A DNA stretch of 59,768 nucleotides from Alphaproteobacteria bacterium (GTDB lineage Bacteria > Pseudomonadota > Alphaproteobacteria > Micavibrionales > UBA2020): positions 1-59,768 of the forward strand of contig WGNE01000026.1 in NCBI GenBank assembly GCA_016124645.1, read 5' to 3'. Shown here piece by piece: positions 42,735 to 51,380 of this stretch. Position 1 is the stretch's first letter; every line of letters starts with the position of its first letter. A model generated the notes under the pieces. That model made no database searches and was not told where the DNA came from. It saw nothing but the letters and a program-made list of their open reading frames with translations. The position numbers and the translations under genes were made by a program.

Positions 42735-43586
42735 TCAGGCCGCCTTCACCCCGAAGTAAATCCATTCGTCGCCGGTCTTGGCCTCGCTGTTGGGCAGCAG
42801 GACGACGCCGTCGGCGGGGGCGGCGAAGCTTTCGCCGTCCGCATAGGCCACCAGCGGCTCGCCCTTTTTCACGGGGTCGAGGTGCCGCCAGTCCTTCGTA
42901 AAGGTGCCCTCGCGGTCTTTCACCACGATATGGGTCATCTTGTTGATTTCCGGTTCGCGCGGCGGGGCGTCGTCGAAGGCCTCGGCCATGCCGAAATGGG
43001 CGAGGGCGGCGCGCAGGGCTTTATAGGCGACGCGCGCGGAGGCGGGGTCGTCATGCAGCCCGCATTCGACCAGCAGCCCGGTCTTGCCGCATTTGCCGGC
43101 GAAGGACATGGTGTCGCCCTCGTTCAGGCCGGGCTTGCCGGCATAGGCCTCGTCCCAGCCCGTCACCCAGCGGGGGATGTCGAGCGCGGCGGCGAAGGCG
43201 CGGTTTTGCGGCGTGTCGTTGTCGAGGAACAGAAAAGGCAGCTCGCCCTGCGAATAGGAATGAAGGTCCAGCACGATATCCGCCGCCTCGATCGCTGCCA
43301 CCACGTGCTGGGCGGCTTTTTCCTCGTAAAGCTTCGGCGCGGCGTTGGGCTTGATGACGCGGTTGAGGTTGACCTCGGTCAGGCGCTGGTTCTTCGCATA
43401 GGCGGCGGGGTTGCAGATGGGCAGGCAGGTCAGGGTGCCCTTGGCGAGCGCGAAAATGCCGCTGCGCAGCTCCATCGCCGCGCGGCCGATGCCTTGGGTG
43501 CCGCATTTCTCGTTGCCGTGAATGGCGCCCAGAACCAGAAAGGCCGGGCCTTTTTCCTTGCCGTCGAATACCAGAGTATCAAGCAT
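42735..43586 (-). CDS. Succinylglutamate desuccinylase/aspartoacylase family protein
   Basis: 283-residue zinc hydrolase of the M14-like AstE/ASPA family. Zinc ligands His and Glu in GAIHGNEKCG, and His in VLDLHSY. NLNRV follows the family pattern, and LVECGLHDDP carries the catalytic Glu. It hydrolyses an N-acyl amino acid; substrate unknown. The stop abuts the palindromic repeat. Confidence 0.87.
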   Translation of the reverse strand: MLDTLVFDGKEKGPAFLVLGAIHGNEKCGTQGIGRAAMELRSGIFALAKGTLTCLPICNPAAYAKNQRLTEVNLNRVIKPNAAPKLYEEKAAQHVVAAIEAADIVLDLHSYSQGELPFLFLDNDTPQNRAFAAALDIPRWVTGWDEAYAGKPGLNEGDTMSFAGKCGKTGLLVECGLHDDPASARVAYKALRAALAHFGMAEAFDDAPPREPEINKMTHIVVKDREGTFTKDWRHLDPVKKGEPLVAYADGESFAAPADGVVLLPNSEAKTGDEWIYFGVKAA

Positions 43587-43610
43587 TTTTCACCTGCGGG
43601 GCGTTTTGCG

Positions 43611-45077
43611 TCAGGGGTTTTTCTTCATCCCTTTATGCCCTTTTTTATGCGGGTTGACCAGCTTGAAGGCTTTTTTCTCCGGCGATGCGGGCTTGAACAG
43701 GAAGCTTTGCTTGAGCGTCTTTTTCATGTCGCCCTTGTTCTGCGCCAGCTTGCCGAGCGCGATGTCGGCGGGGGTGACGCCTTCGGCCAGCTGCTTTTCC
43801 AGCACGGCCAGCATCGGCACGGCCTCGGGCTCGATCCGCGAGAGGCCTTGCTTGGCGATCTCGAGAATGTCGAGCGCGACCTGCTGCGCCGTCTTGCCGC
43901 CGACTTCGGTCTTCAGCCCGTTCTTCGCGACGTTCTTGCCGAAGGCGGCCCGCTCTTGCGCGCTCCAGTCCGCGACGTAGTCCTGCGCGGCCTGATAGGC
44001 TTCCTTGTCGTAGAACAGCCCGGTCCAGAAAGCGCCCAGCGCCATCCAGTGCTCGGGCGAGGGGCCGAGGTCCGCCGCCCGGAATTCAAGCAGCAGGCCG
44101 GGCTTCAAAAGCATTTCGGGCTTGATGCCGGTCAGGTGGTCCAGAAGGTCGGTGCTGTTCAGGTATTGCTGTTCCTCGGGCAGGTGCGAAAGCTCGGGCA
44201 GGGGCTTGCCGATCATCTCGATGAAGGGCTTGGGCGCGACGGCGATATACTGGTCGTCCCGCACGATGAAGCTCATGGGCACGGTCAGCACGTGCTTGGC
44301 CCAGTCGTCGATGCCAAAGTCCTTCTCGAACAGTTTTTCCGGCACGGCGTAGAGCGGGCTGTCGAGCGCCTGCAGGTTCTGCCGCCGCCACGACTGGAAG
44401 CCGCTGTCCGCGTTCATGGCGAAGGGGGAATTGGCGAAGACCGCCGCCGCCAGCGGCTGCAGCGTCAGGCCCAGCTTGAAGGCGTTGAAAGCCTCGTTCG
44501 CGCCGGGGCTGTCGAGCGTAACCTGCACGCTGGAGCTCTGGCCCCAGGCGGCGAAACCGCCCTCGGCCTCGAACACGGGCTTGAGCGCGGAAAACCGCGT
44601 CCGCTCGGAAATATAGGGGCATTCGTCGATGGAAAGATGCGGGTGGAAGCCGAAGGGCACGACGTCGAGGCCCAGCTTCTTGCCGATGTCCTTGCATTCC
44701 TCGAAATACTTGTTCACGTCCGCGGAAAGCTGGGAGAGCGTGTCGCGCGCCGCGCTGGAAAACTCGATCTGCCCGCCCGGCTCCAGCGTGACGAGGCCGC
44801 TTTCGCTTTTGAGCGAGGTGACGTTGCCGTTCTCCGCGTCGTTCGGCTGCCAGCCGCTTTGCTTCGCGCAAAGATGGTTGAAAACGGCGCTGATGCTTTT
44901 CTTGCCCTTGAAGGGAATGGGCTTCAGGTTCTTCTTCTTGACGAAGGGCAGCTCGACCTCGATGCCGATTTTCTTCGCCTTGCCCTCGGCGTGCTTGCCC
45001 TTCAAAAGGGCGACCGTTTTTTCGGTCAACCCGTCGAGGGTGAGGATTTCATGTGAACCATGTTGTTTGACGGACAT
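43611..45077 (-). CDS. gshA: Glutamate-cysteine ligase (GCS2-type)
   Basis: 488 residues forming gamma-glutamylcysteine, the first step to glutathione. Motifs KIGIEVELPF, SGLVTLEPGGQIEFSS and FHPHLSIDECPYI belong to the GCS2 group common in alphaproteobacteria and plants. Start at 45077 (GGAG 10 nt upstream); the frame is open further upstream without a site. The C-terminus is Lys-rich (KKGHKGMKKN). A hairpin with T-run (45122-45140, minus strand) lies just before the start and might attenuate it. The deacylase gene follows after 24 nt. Confidence 0.9.
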   Translation of the reverse strand: MSVKQHGSHEILTLDGLTEKTVALLKGKHAEGKAKKIGIEVELPFVKKKNLKPIPFKGKKSISAVFNHLCAKQSGWQPNDAENGNVTSLKSESGLVTLEPGGQIEFSSAARDTLSQLSADVNKYFEECKDIGKKLGLDVVPFGFHPHLSIDECPYISERTRFSALKPVFEAEGGFAAWGQSSSVQVTLDSPGANEAFNAFKLGLTLQPLAAAVFANSPFAMNADSGFQSWRRQNLQALDSPLYAVPEKLFEKDFGIDDWAKHVLTVPMSFIVRDDQYIAVAPKPFIEMIGKPLPELSHLPEEQQYLNSTDLLDHLTGIKPEMLLKPGLLLEFRAADLGPSPEHWMALGAFWTGLFYDKEAYQAAQDYVADWSAQERAAFGKNVAKNGLKTEVGGKTAQQVALDILEIAKQGLSRIEPEAVPMLAVLEKQLAEGVTPADIALGKLAQNKGDMKKTLKQSFLFKPASPEKKAFKLVNPHKKGHKGMKKNP

Positions 45078-45191
45078 TGCAGTAACTCCAAAAACGCAAA
45101 AGCGCAAAAAATAAAAAAGAACCCCTTTCTATAAGGGATTTCAGTTCAGATCTTTTGGAGTTGTGCCCGCTTGCAGACGAGGAAGGCTCCA

Positions 45192-45207
45192 GACGCTGAT
45201 CAGCGTC
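45192..45207. repeat. Perfect 16-bp palindrome
   Basis: GACGCTGATCAGCGTC is self-complementary. It overlaps the stop codon of the short minus-strand frame. No T-run follows, so it is not a terminator; operator or RNA hairpin possible. Confidence 0.55.
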
Positions 45208-45400
45208 GGTCGCGTCGTCGTGCCAAAGGGGAGGTCGGCTGGCCCGCGGTCAGCGCGGCCAGGACGTGGGAAGGGGCAGGAATATGTTTTAGCGTTTGAA
45301 TCATAATATAAGTAATTTACAGAGATTCGTGATTTCGTCAAACAATATTATTTCAAGGCTTTATTTTGATATTGTTTATCAATGCCTTACATTCTTCTGT

Positions 45401-45446
45401 GTCATGCCTGCGACGGCGGCGGAAAATCGCCGCGGGGCGGTATGAC
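45401..45446. repeat. Palindromic element (REP-like)
   Basis: GTCAT (45401-45405) and ATGAC (45442-45446) enclose GCGGCG/CGCCGC (45416-45421 and 45428-45433). The start GTCATGCCTGCGACGGCGG resembles the element at 25963. Confidence 0.5.
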
Positions 45447-45505
45447 GCTCCCCCGCTTTGTGATAGAAGAACCATAGGCACAAGATCAAAAAAACGGAGA
45501 CTTCC

Positions 45506-46327
45506 ATGAAAAAATTCATTGCCCTGACGGCGCTTGCGCTGGTTTTCGCCGCGCCCGGCCTTTGCCATGCGGATTCCATGAAGACGGACAGCCAACACGG
45601 CATCGACAAGACCATGACCGTCGTCGAGCAGCAGGCGATCCAGCAGGGGTTTGAAAAATCCCCCGGCGAACCCCTGCCCGCGAAGAACGGCGGCATGCTC
45701 TCGCCCACCGGCCTCGCGCCCGTCGCGCCGGCCGCCGCGCCCGTGAAGATGAAAAAAGTGAAAAAGCCGGCAGCGCCCAAGGCGCCGGTCGTCGCCGCGC
45801 CTGCCGCTCCCGCCGAACCCGCGGCCAAGCGTCCCTCGCTCATCCGCCAGGACGACCTGCCCAAGGGGCTGGTCATGGACGGCCCCGGCACCCCGGCCTA
45901 CAAGAAAAAGCATCATCACCACAAGGCGAAGAAGGCCGTGGAAGACAAGAAGGTGATGATGGAAGAAAAGCCCGCGACGCCAGCTGCGAAGCCGATGCCC
46001 GCTCCGGCGCCCGCGCCCGACATGAACGGCGGCGCGGCGGCCGTTCCGGCTCCCCCCATGACCGGCAATATGATGCAGGCGCCCGCGACCCCGCCGGAAA
46101 TGCCGCCGGAAGCCGCCATGCCGCCGCAAACGCCGCCGGTGATGGCCGCGCCGCCCGTCATGGACGGCAGCGGCGATGTGCCGCCGATGGGGGCGCCCCC
46201 CGCCATCAACGACGGCATGCCCGCGCCGGATTCCCCCGCCATGGGCGGCGACGGCAACAGTGATACGTGGAACACGAACCAGCCCGACACCAGCGCGCCG
46301 GGCGACTTCGCGCCGCCCGCGCAATAG
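45506..46327 (+). CDS. Secreted Pro/Ala/Met-rich hypothetical protein
   Basis: 273 residues with a signal peptide (MKKFIALTALALVF, cleavage near CHA-DS). The mature protein is mostly disordered: Ala/Pro/Lys stretches, a KKKHHHHKAKK cluster that could bind metal, then repeated PPxMP units. Terminator follows. CGGAGA precedes the ATG by 5 nt. Function unknown; perhaps a linker or metal-binding envelope protein. Confidence 0.75.
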   Translation: MKKFIALTALALVFAAPGLCHADSMKTDSQHGIDKTMTVVEQQAIQQGFEKSPGEPLPAKNGGMLSPTGLAPVAPAAAPVKMKKVKKPAAPKAPVVAAPAAPAEPAAKRPSLIRQDDLPKGLVMDGPGTPAYKKKHHHHKAKKAVEDKKVMMEEKPATPAAKPMPAPAPAPDMNGGAAAVPAPPMTGNMMQAPATPPEMPPEAAMPPQTPPVMAAPPVMDGSGDVPPMGAPPAINDGMPAPDSPAMGGDGNSDTWNTNQPDTSAPGDFAPPAQ

Positions 46328-46364
46328 GGCTTATGCTCTATACTCAACTAATTGATATCATTGA

Positions 46365-46392
46365 AAAAGCCCGCTTTTTAGCGGGCTTTTTT
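46365..46392 (+). terminator. Rho-independent terminator
   Basis: Stem AAAAGCCCGCT (46365-46375) with AGCGGGCTTTT (46380-46390), TTTT loop, T-run. Confidence 0.92.
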
Positions 46393-46410
46393 GATGGCGT
46401 TTTCCTGCCG

Positions 46411-46432
46411 AATATGGTAATAATTACATATT
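46411..46432. promoter_or_regulatory. AT-rich imperfect palindrome, candidate operator
   Basis: AATATG and CATATT flank TAAT/ATTA around one unpaired base each side. The core resembles ATGTAATTACAT of the element at 33497-33516. Confidence 0.35.
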
Positions 46433-46475
46433 CTTCCGCAAGGAAAAACCCGCACAAGAAGGTTTTGCGCCCATC

Positions 46476-47207
46476 ATGCCCGACAGCGACCAGCCAGACA
46501 GACAAAAACCGCAGGCCCGCATCACCGGCAGCGAGCGGCTTTTCACCGGCTTTTTCAAGCTGGACGAGCTGACGATCGAGGCGGACGCGCATGGCGGCGG
46601 GCAGATGGTGCTGAAACGCCTCATCCTCGACCGCGGCCACGCCGTCGCCATCCTCGCCTATGACCCGCAGCGCGACGAGGTGCTGATGGTGAACGAGATG
46701 CGCCCCGGCATGCTGGCCGCGGGGCAATACCCCTTCAGCGATTCACTTCCCGCCGGGATGATCGACGAGGGGGAGGACGCGCTGGAAGCCGCCGCGCGCG
46801 AGCTGCAGGAAGAAACCGGTGCGCTGCTGACCGGCGCGCGCCTCATCCATGACGGCGCCTTCGTCAGTTCCGGCGGCACGTCCGAAAAGATTTCGCTGGT
46901 GGTGGGCTTCGTCGATATGTCCGCCGTCGCGCACGGCAGCGTCCACGGCAAGGCGGAAGAGGGCGAGGACATCCGCGTCGTCGTCATGAAGGCCGACGAC
47001 TTCATCGCCCGCACCGAAAGCGGTCGGCAGCACGACATGAAGACGATGATCTGCGCCTTCTGGCTTGACAAACACCGCCCGCGCCTGCAAAGGGAATATG
47101 CGGTCGAGAACGGCACGGAAACCGCCGCGCAGGCAGGCAGCGCCGCCAACGACTCAGGCACGGCCGAAGGCATCGCCGCGCGCCGCCTGCCCGCCCCGAA
47201 ATTCTGA
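46476..47207 (+). CDS. Nudix hydrolase (ADP-ribose pyrophosphatase-like)
   Basis: 243 residues. Nudix box GMIDEGEDALEAAARELQEETG; LMVNEMRPG and GAFVSSGGTSEKI are like NudF/ADP-ribose pyrophosphatases that cleave nucleoside diphosphate sugars. The C-terminal tail (~40 residues) is Ala-rich. Its paralogue lies directly downstream. Confidence 0.88.
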   Translation: MPDSDQPDRQKPQARITGSERLFTGFFKLDELTIEADAHGGGQMVLKRLILDRGHAVAILAYDPQRDEVLMVNEMRPGMLAAGQYPFSDSLPAGMIDEGEDALEAAARELQEETGALLTGARLIHDGAFVSSGGTSEKISLVVGFVDMSAVAHGSVHGKAEEGEDIRVVVMKADDFIARTESGRQHDMKTMICAFWLDKHRPRLQREYAVENGTETAAQAGSAANDSGTAEGIAARRLPAPKF

Positions 47208-47239
47208 TTTTCCTTTTGGTTTCATGAATTTGGCGGCTC

Positions 47240-47268
47240 TTGACTTATACTCTATTAGAGCATATAAA
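47240..47268 (+). promoter_or_regulatory. Promoter of second Nudix gene
   Basis: TTGACT (47240-47245), 17-nt spacer, TATAAA (47263-47268). Confidence 0.65.
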
Positions 47269-47314
47269 TATACTCATCAAGAGTATTTAATCTGCTGACA
47301 CAAGGATGACGAAA

Positions 47315-48022
47315 ATGGCCGAGCCCAAACGCAAGAAAGAAGCTGAAAAAGAACCCGCGAAAAAACCCGGGGCCCGCAAGCTGCAGGCGAAGGTCAAAAG
47401 CGTGAAGAACGAGTTCAACGGTTTCCTCTCCATCAACCGCTACGAGATCGAGGCCGACCGGCACGAGGGCGGCAAGCATACGGTTTCGTGGCTGCTCATG
47501 GAGCGCGGCCACGCCGTCGCCATCCTCGGCTACGACCCCGTGCGCGACGAGGTGGTGCTGGGCAACGAGATGCGCCCCGGCGTGCTCGCCGCGGGCGATT
47601 ACCCCTATACCGACAACCTGCCCGCCGGCGGCATCCCCAAGGGCGAGACGGCGGTCGAAGCCGCGGTGCGCGAGATGGTGGAAGAGCAGGGGCTGGAGCT
47701 GAAGAACACAGAGGTCATCCACGAAGGCGCCTTCGTCAGCTCCGGCGGCACGTCTGAGAAAATCGCCATCGTCTTCGGCACGGTCGATATGAGCAAGGCG
47801 GGCGGCGTGCACGGCCTTGAAACCGAGAGCGAGAACATCAAGGCGGTGATCCTGAAGTCCGACGAGTTCCTGCGCCGCGTGCGCGCGGGCGAGATCACCG
47901 ACCTCAAGACCATCGTCGCGGGCTACTGGCTGGCCGAAAACCGCGACCGGCTGCGCAAGCAATACGCGCCGAAAGCAGGGCAGGGCAACAAAAAGAAACC
48001 CGGCGGCCCCAAAACGCCGTAA
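47315..48022 (+). CDS. Nudix hydrolase, tandem paralogue
   Basis: 235 residues. Same layout as the gene upstream: VLGNEMRPG, Nudix box GGIPKGETAVEAAVREMVEEQG, GAFVSSGGTSEKIAI. The N-terminus is Lys-rich (MAEPKRKKEAEKEP). AAGGA (47302-47306) is 8 nt before the ATG at 47315; the earlier ATG at 47306 is inside the site. Own promoter and terminator, so it is expressed separately from its paralogue. Confidence 0.88.
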   Translation: MAEPKRKKEAEKEPAKKPGARKLQAKVKSVKNEFNGFLSINRYEIEADRHEGGKHTVSWLLMERGHAVAILGYDPVRDEVVLGNEMRPGVLAAGDYPYTDNLPAGGIPKGETAVEAAVREMVEEQGLELKNTEVIHEGAFVSSGGTSEKIAIVFGTVDMSKAGGVHGLETESENIKAVILKSDEFLRRVRAGEITDLKTIVAGYWLAENRDRLRKQYAPKAGQGNKKKPGGPKTP

Positions 48023-48082
48023 CGAAAAGATTCAAAAGCGCGCTCCTTTTCCTCCGTAACGGACAAGCCGCGCAAATCTGAA

Positions 48083-48111
48083 AAGCGTCCCATGAAAGGG
48101 ACGCTTTTTTT
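48083..48111 (+). terminator. Rho-independent terminator
   Basis: Stem AAGCGTCCC (48083-48091) with GGGACGCTT (48098-48106), then T-run. Confidence 0.9.
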
Positions 48112-48128
48112 CTGGCACGGCGGCTTTC

Positions 48129-48157
48129 TTGACATAAGGCGCGCAACGGCCTATACC
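48129..48157 (+). promoter_or_regulatory. Promoter of ankyrin gene
   Basis: TTGACA (48129-48134), 17-nt spacer, TATACC (48152-48157). Confidence 0.7.
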
Positions 48158-48197
48158 CTTCATAACAATAAAAAACAAAAGCCGGAGACACAGCACG

Positions 48198-48761
48198 ATG
48201 GCCAGAACGGACGACAAGACCGACGATGGGCGTTTCGATACGCTGATGGTGGCGCTGGGCTCCGTCTGGGCGGACAAGTTCGCGGTCGTCAGCGACATGC
48301 TGGCCGAACAAAGCATCGACCTGAACAAAAAGGACGGGAAGGGGCGCACGCCGCTGCACCTGCTGGCGGAAAACTATACGGGCCACGATTACGACCTTCA
48401 AATCGTCAAGCTGTTCCTGCAAAAAGGCGCGCGGCTGGACGCGACGACGCCGGACGGCTCGACCGTGCTGCACAGCGCGGTGCGCTCATGGCAGGGCTCC
48501 AACAAGCCGGGCATGGTCATGCTGCTGCTGGAGAGCGGCGCGGATACGCAAGTGCTGGACAGGCAGGGCAAAACGCCCATGGACATCGCGCTGGTGCGCC
48601 GCAAGACAGAGGCGGAACAAAAATCCCTCACCGATTTCTTCGAGAAATACGCCAGCCGCCCGCGCGAGATTGCGAAGGCCGAGGCGGAGGCGGCGGAGCG
48701 GAAAATGAAGTCCCTCGCGGAAAAGGCGCGACAGGCGCCGCGCCTGAAAAAGAAGCCCTAA
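48198..48761 (+). CDS. Ankyrin-repeat protein
   Basis: 187 residues, about three ankyrin repeats (GRTPLHLLAENY, GSTVLHSAVRS, GKTPMDIALVRR). C-terminal Lys/Glu-rich helix. No signal peptide, so cytoplasmic; a protein-binding scaffold, partner unknown. CGGAG precedes the ATG by about 10 nt. Confidence 0.85.
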   Translation: MARTDDKTDDGRFDTLMVALGSVWADKFAVVSDMLAEQSIDLNKKDGKGRTPLHLLAENYTGHDYDLQIVKLFLQKGARLDATTPDGSTVLHSAVRSWQGSNKPGMVMLLLESGADTQVLDRQGKTPMDIALVRRKTEAEQKSLTDFFEKYASRPREIAKAEAEAAERKMKSLAEKARQAPRLKKKP

Positions 48762-48818
48762 GCGCGCGGAAAATCCGCGTTCAGGCTTTCATTGAATGAA
48801 AGATTTTATCGGAGCCCG

Positions 48819-49163
48819 TCAGGTCTTCGGCGTGGACAGCGTCGGCGCCTTCATCATCATGGAGGTCGCGGGCGTCTGAATGGTCGGCGCGGTCGCCGTC
48901 ATTTCCGGTCCGCCCAGCGCGGTCATGGAGGCCTGCGAGAGCGGCCCTTGGTTCATCAGGCTCATCGACTTGGCGCCTTCCAGAAGCGGGCCGGCGGCGG
49001 CCATGCCCATCAGCATGCCGTAGTTGCGCATGAAGCCCAGCGAAACGGCCATGAAGGTCATGCCCAGCAACATGCGGGTCGCGGGGTTGTCGAAGGTGCC
49101 TTCCAGCGGCGCGGCATAGCCGGGTTTGGTGGAATTCTGATTGTTGTTCGGCTCGTCTGCCAT
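48819..49163 (-). CDS. Hypothetical small Met/Thr-rich protein
   Basis: 114 residues. N-terminus polar (NNNQNSTKPG), middle hydrophobic (MLLGMTFMAVSLGFM, possible membrane segment), C-terminus Met/Thr/Pro-rich. No family known. GAGG is upstream of the ATG, and a promoter lies at 49207-49234. Confidence 0.6.
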   Translation of the reverse strand: MADEPNNNQNSTKPGYAAPLEGTFDNPATRMLLGMTFMAVSLGFMRNYGMLMGMAAAGPLLEGAKSMSLMNQGPLSQASMTALGGPEMTATAPTIQTPATSMMMKAPTLSTPKT

Positions 49164-49206
49164 GGTGCAACCTCGTGCATATGCTTAAAAAAATGGGCTA
49201 ATACCC

Positions 49207-49234
49207 ATTATACAGGCCTGCCGAATTTTTTCAA
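49207..49234 (-). promoter_or_regulatory. Promoter of the small Met-rich gene
   Basis: Minus strand TTGAAA (49234-49229), 16-nt spacer, TATAAT (49212-49207). Confidence 0.6.
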
Positions 49235-49261
49235 TAATAACCGGAGGGGCGGCAGGGCGGA

Positions 49262-49558
49262 TCAGGCCTCATTCCCATTGAAAACAAAGGGATAGATCTT
49301 GAATTCCGCCATGGTGTTATCCTTCATCATGGCGATGGCGACGTGTTCCAGCTCCTTCAGGCGCGCCAGAATGGCGTGATCGAGCGGGAAGGCGAACTTG
49401 CGGCCTTCGCGGCTTTCGGGTTTGCCCTCGATCTCATAGACCAGCGTGACCTGGTAATCCTCCGGGTCGAATTCGACATGGCGGATGGGATGCGGCAAGG
49501 CCTCGTCATAGGCGATGCAGGGGGTTCCGTCTTTCAGGATGACAATTCCGGCGTTCAT
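49262..49558 (-). CDS. Hypothetical protein downstream of ALDH7
   Basis: 98 residues, beta-rich (VEFDPEDYQVTLVYEIEG), no motif I know. It starts 5 nt after the aldehyde dehydrogenase stop, so co-transcribed and probably co-translated. Function unknown. Confidence 0.7.
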   Translation of the reverse strand: MNAGIVILKDGTPCIAYDEALPHPIRHVEFDPEDYQVTLVYEIEGKPESREGRKFAFPLDHAILARLKELEHVAIAMMKDNTMAEFKIYPFVFNGNEA

Positions 49559-49563
49559 CGGCG

Positions 49564-51138
49564 TTAATCCACGTCAAAGGTGACGCCCTGCGCCAGCGGC
49601 AGGGCGGAACCGTAGTTTATCGTATTGGTGGAGCGGCGCATATAGGCTTTCCAGCTGTCCGAGCCGGACTCGCGCCCGCCGCCCGTTTCCTTCTCCCCGC
49701 CGAAAGCGCCGCCGATTTCCGCGCCGCTGGTGCCGAGGTTGACGTTGGCGATGCCGCAGTCCGAACCGGCGGCGGAGGTGAAGAGCTCCGCCTCGCGCAC
49801 GTCGTTGGTGAAGATGCAGGAAGAAAGCCCCTGCGGCACGTCGTTCTGCATGCCGATGGCGTCCTCGATCTTCGCGTATTTCATCACGTACATGATGGGG
49901 GCGAAGGTTTCATGCTTCACCACATCGCCCTGCTTTTGCATCTCGACCACGGCGGGGGTGACGTAATAGGCCTTGGGGTATTCCTTTTGCAGCACGCGCT
50001 CACCGCCCGTGACCTTGCCGCCCGCGGCCTTCGCCTTTTTCAGGGCGGCCTGCATCTGCTCATAGGCGTGCTTGTCGATGAGGGGGCCCAGCAGCGTGTC
50101 CTTGTCCAGCGGGCTGCCGATTTTCCGCGTCAGCGAGCCATAGGCTTTTTTCACGCGCGGGACGAATTTGTCCGCGATGTCCTTGTGCACGATGAGGCGG
50201 CGCTGGCTGGTGCAGCGCTGGCCCGCGGTGCCGACCGCGCCGAAGACCGTGGCCATGAGCGCGAGTTCCTGGTTGGCGCTGGGCGCGAGGATCATCGCGT
50301 TGTTGCCGCCGAGCTCGAGGATGCTGCGGCCGAAGCGCGCGGCCACGCGCGGGCCGACCTCGCGCCCCATGCGGGTGGAGCCGGTGGCGCTGATGACGGG
50401 CAGGCGGGCGTCGTCCACCATGGCCTCGCCGATGTCGCGCAGGCCGACGGCGACGGCGGAAAGCCCCGCGGGGGCGTGGCCGAATTCCTTGGCGGCTTTC
50501 TCGAACAGCGCCTGGCAGGCAAGGGCGGTCAGGGGCGTTTTTTCCGACGGTTTCCAGACCACGGCGTCGCCGCAGACGACGGCGAGGGCGAAGTTCCAGC
50601 ACCAGACGGCGACGGGGAAGTTGAAGGCGGAAATCACGCCGACCACGCCCGCGGGGTGCCAGTTCTCCTGCATCTTGTGCATGGGCCGTTCGGAGGCGAT
50701 GGTCAGGCCGTAAAGCTGGCGCGAAAGGCCGACCGCGAAATCGCAGATGTCGATCATCTCCTGCACCTCGCCGAGGCCCTCGGTCAGGATCTTGCCGCAT
50801 TCGAGGGTGACGAGCTTGCCGAGTTCTTCCTTATGCGCGCGCAGCACCTCGCCGAAAAGGCGGATGAGCTCGCCGCGCTTGGGGGCGGGCACGCTGCGCC
50901 ATTCCACGAAGGCCTTGTGCGCGCGGGAAATCTTGGCGTCCAGCGTCTTCACCGTATCCATCTGCACCTTGCCGATGAGCGAGCCGTCGATGGGGCTATG
51001 GACCTTCAGGTTGCCCGCGGAATAGGCCTTGGCCTCCACCCCCAGTTTCTTGAGGATATGGGCGGCGCTGTCGGCAAGCGCGATCTGCTTGACGTTGCCG
51101 GCTTTGGCGGCGGGTTGCTTTTTGCTGCGGGCGGTCAT
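49564..51138 (-). CDS. ALDH7-type semialdehyde dehydrogenase
   Basis: 524 residues. General base in LELGGNNAM, catalytic cysteine in GTAGQRCTSQRR, and the C-terminal GGGRESGSDSWKAYMRRSTNTINYG, typical of the ALDH7 group (alpha-aminoadipic semialdehyde / piperideine-6-carboxylate dehydrogenase of lysine breakdown). The N-terminus is somewhat longer than usual. Substrate inferred from the group. Confidence 0.85.
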   Translation of the reverse strand: MTARSKKQPAAKAGNVKQIALADSAAHILKKLGVEAKAYSAGNLKVHSPIDGSLIGKVQMDTVKTLDAKISRAHKAFVEWRSVPAPKRGELIRLFGEVLRAHKEELGKLVTLECGKILTEGLGEVQEMIDICDFAVGLSRQLYGLTIASERPMHKMQENWHPAGVVGVISAFNFPVAVWCWNFALAVVCGDAVVWKPSEKTPLTALACQALFEKAAKEFGHAPAGLSAVAVGLRDIGEAMVDDARLPVISATGSTRMGREVGPRVAARFGRSILELGGNNAMILAPSANQELALMATVFGAVGTAGQRCTSQRRLIVHKDIADKFVPRVKKAYGSLTRKIGSPLDKDTLLGPLIDKHAYEQMQAALKKAKAAGGKVTGGERVLQKEYPKAYYVTPAVVEMQKQGDVVKHETFAPIMYVMKYAKIEDAIGMQNDVPQGLSSCIFTNDVREAELFTSAAGSDCGIANVNLGTSGAEIGGAFGGEKETGGGRESGSDSWKAYMRRSTNTINYGSALPLAQGVTFDVD

Positions 51139-51258
51139 GGCGGGTCACTCCCTGAATGTAAGAAATAGCCTGATGAAACTTGATGCGGACTACTATGCGA
51201 TATCTGCGCGGCGGGCTCAATACGCGGCTGTTTTTTTGGGAAAAAGCGCCGGTTTTAT

Positions 51259-51287
51259 TTGACATAAGCATGAAAAACCTGTAGTTT
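51259..51287 (+). promoter_or_regulatory. Promoter of membrane-anchored protein gene
   Basis: TTGACA (51259-51264), 17-nt spacer, TAGTTT (51282-51287). Confidence 0.55.
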
Positions 51288-51380
51288 ATGGACACGCCGC
51301 AAAGCAAAACCAAGAAAATCGGCGTTTCATCACATTTCGCGCCATATTGCGCTGCCTTTTTCGACCGGAGCCACAAGCCC

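Larger units (their letters stand above)
45078..45505. other. Intergenic region upstream of gshA, with palindromes
   Basis: 428 nt, divergent gshA and Pro/Ala-rich protein. It holds a hairpin with T-run (45122-45140, minus strand, stem ATCCCTT/AAGGGGT), the perfect palindrome 45192-45207, the REP-like element 45401-45446 and a 34-codon minus-strand frame 45200-45304 (MIQTLKHIPAPSHVL...) that may be a leader or nothing. Confidence 0.55.

Noticed and set aside
43611-45077. Reading the GCS2 protein as a gamma-glutamyl ligase of the GS-like operon
   Set aside because: It has GCS2 motifs and is far from that operon; glutathione synthesis is the simpler role.
51288-51380. ATG at 51288 as start of the membrane-anchored protein
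   Set aside because: It directly abuts the -10 box, so it would lie upstream of the transcription start.
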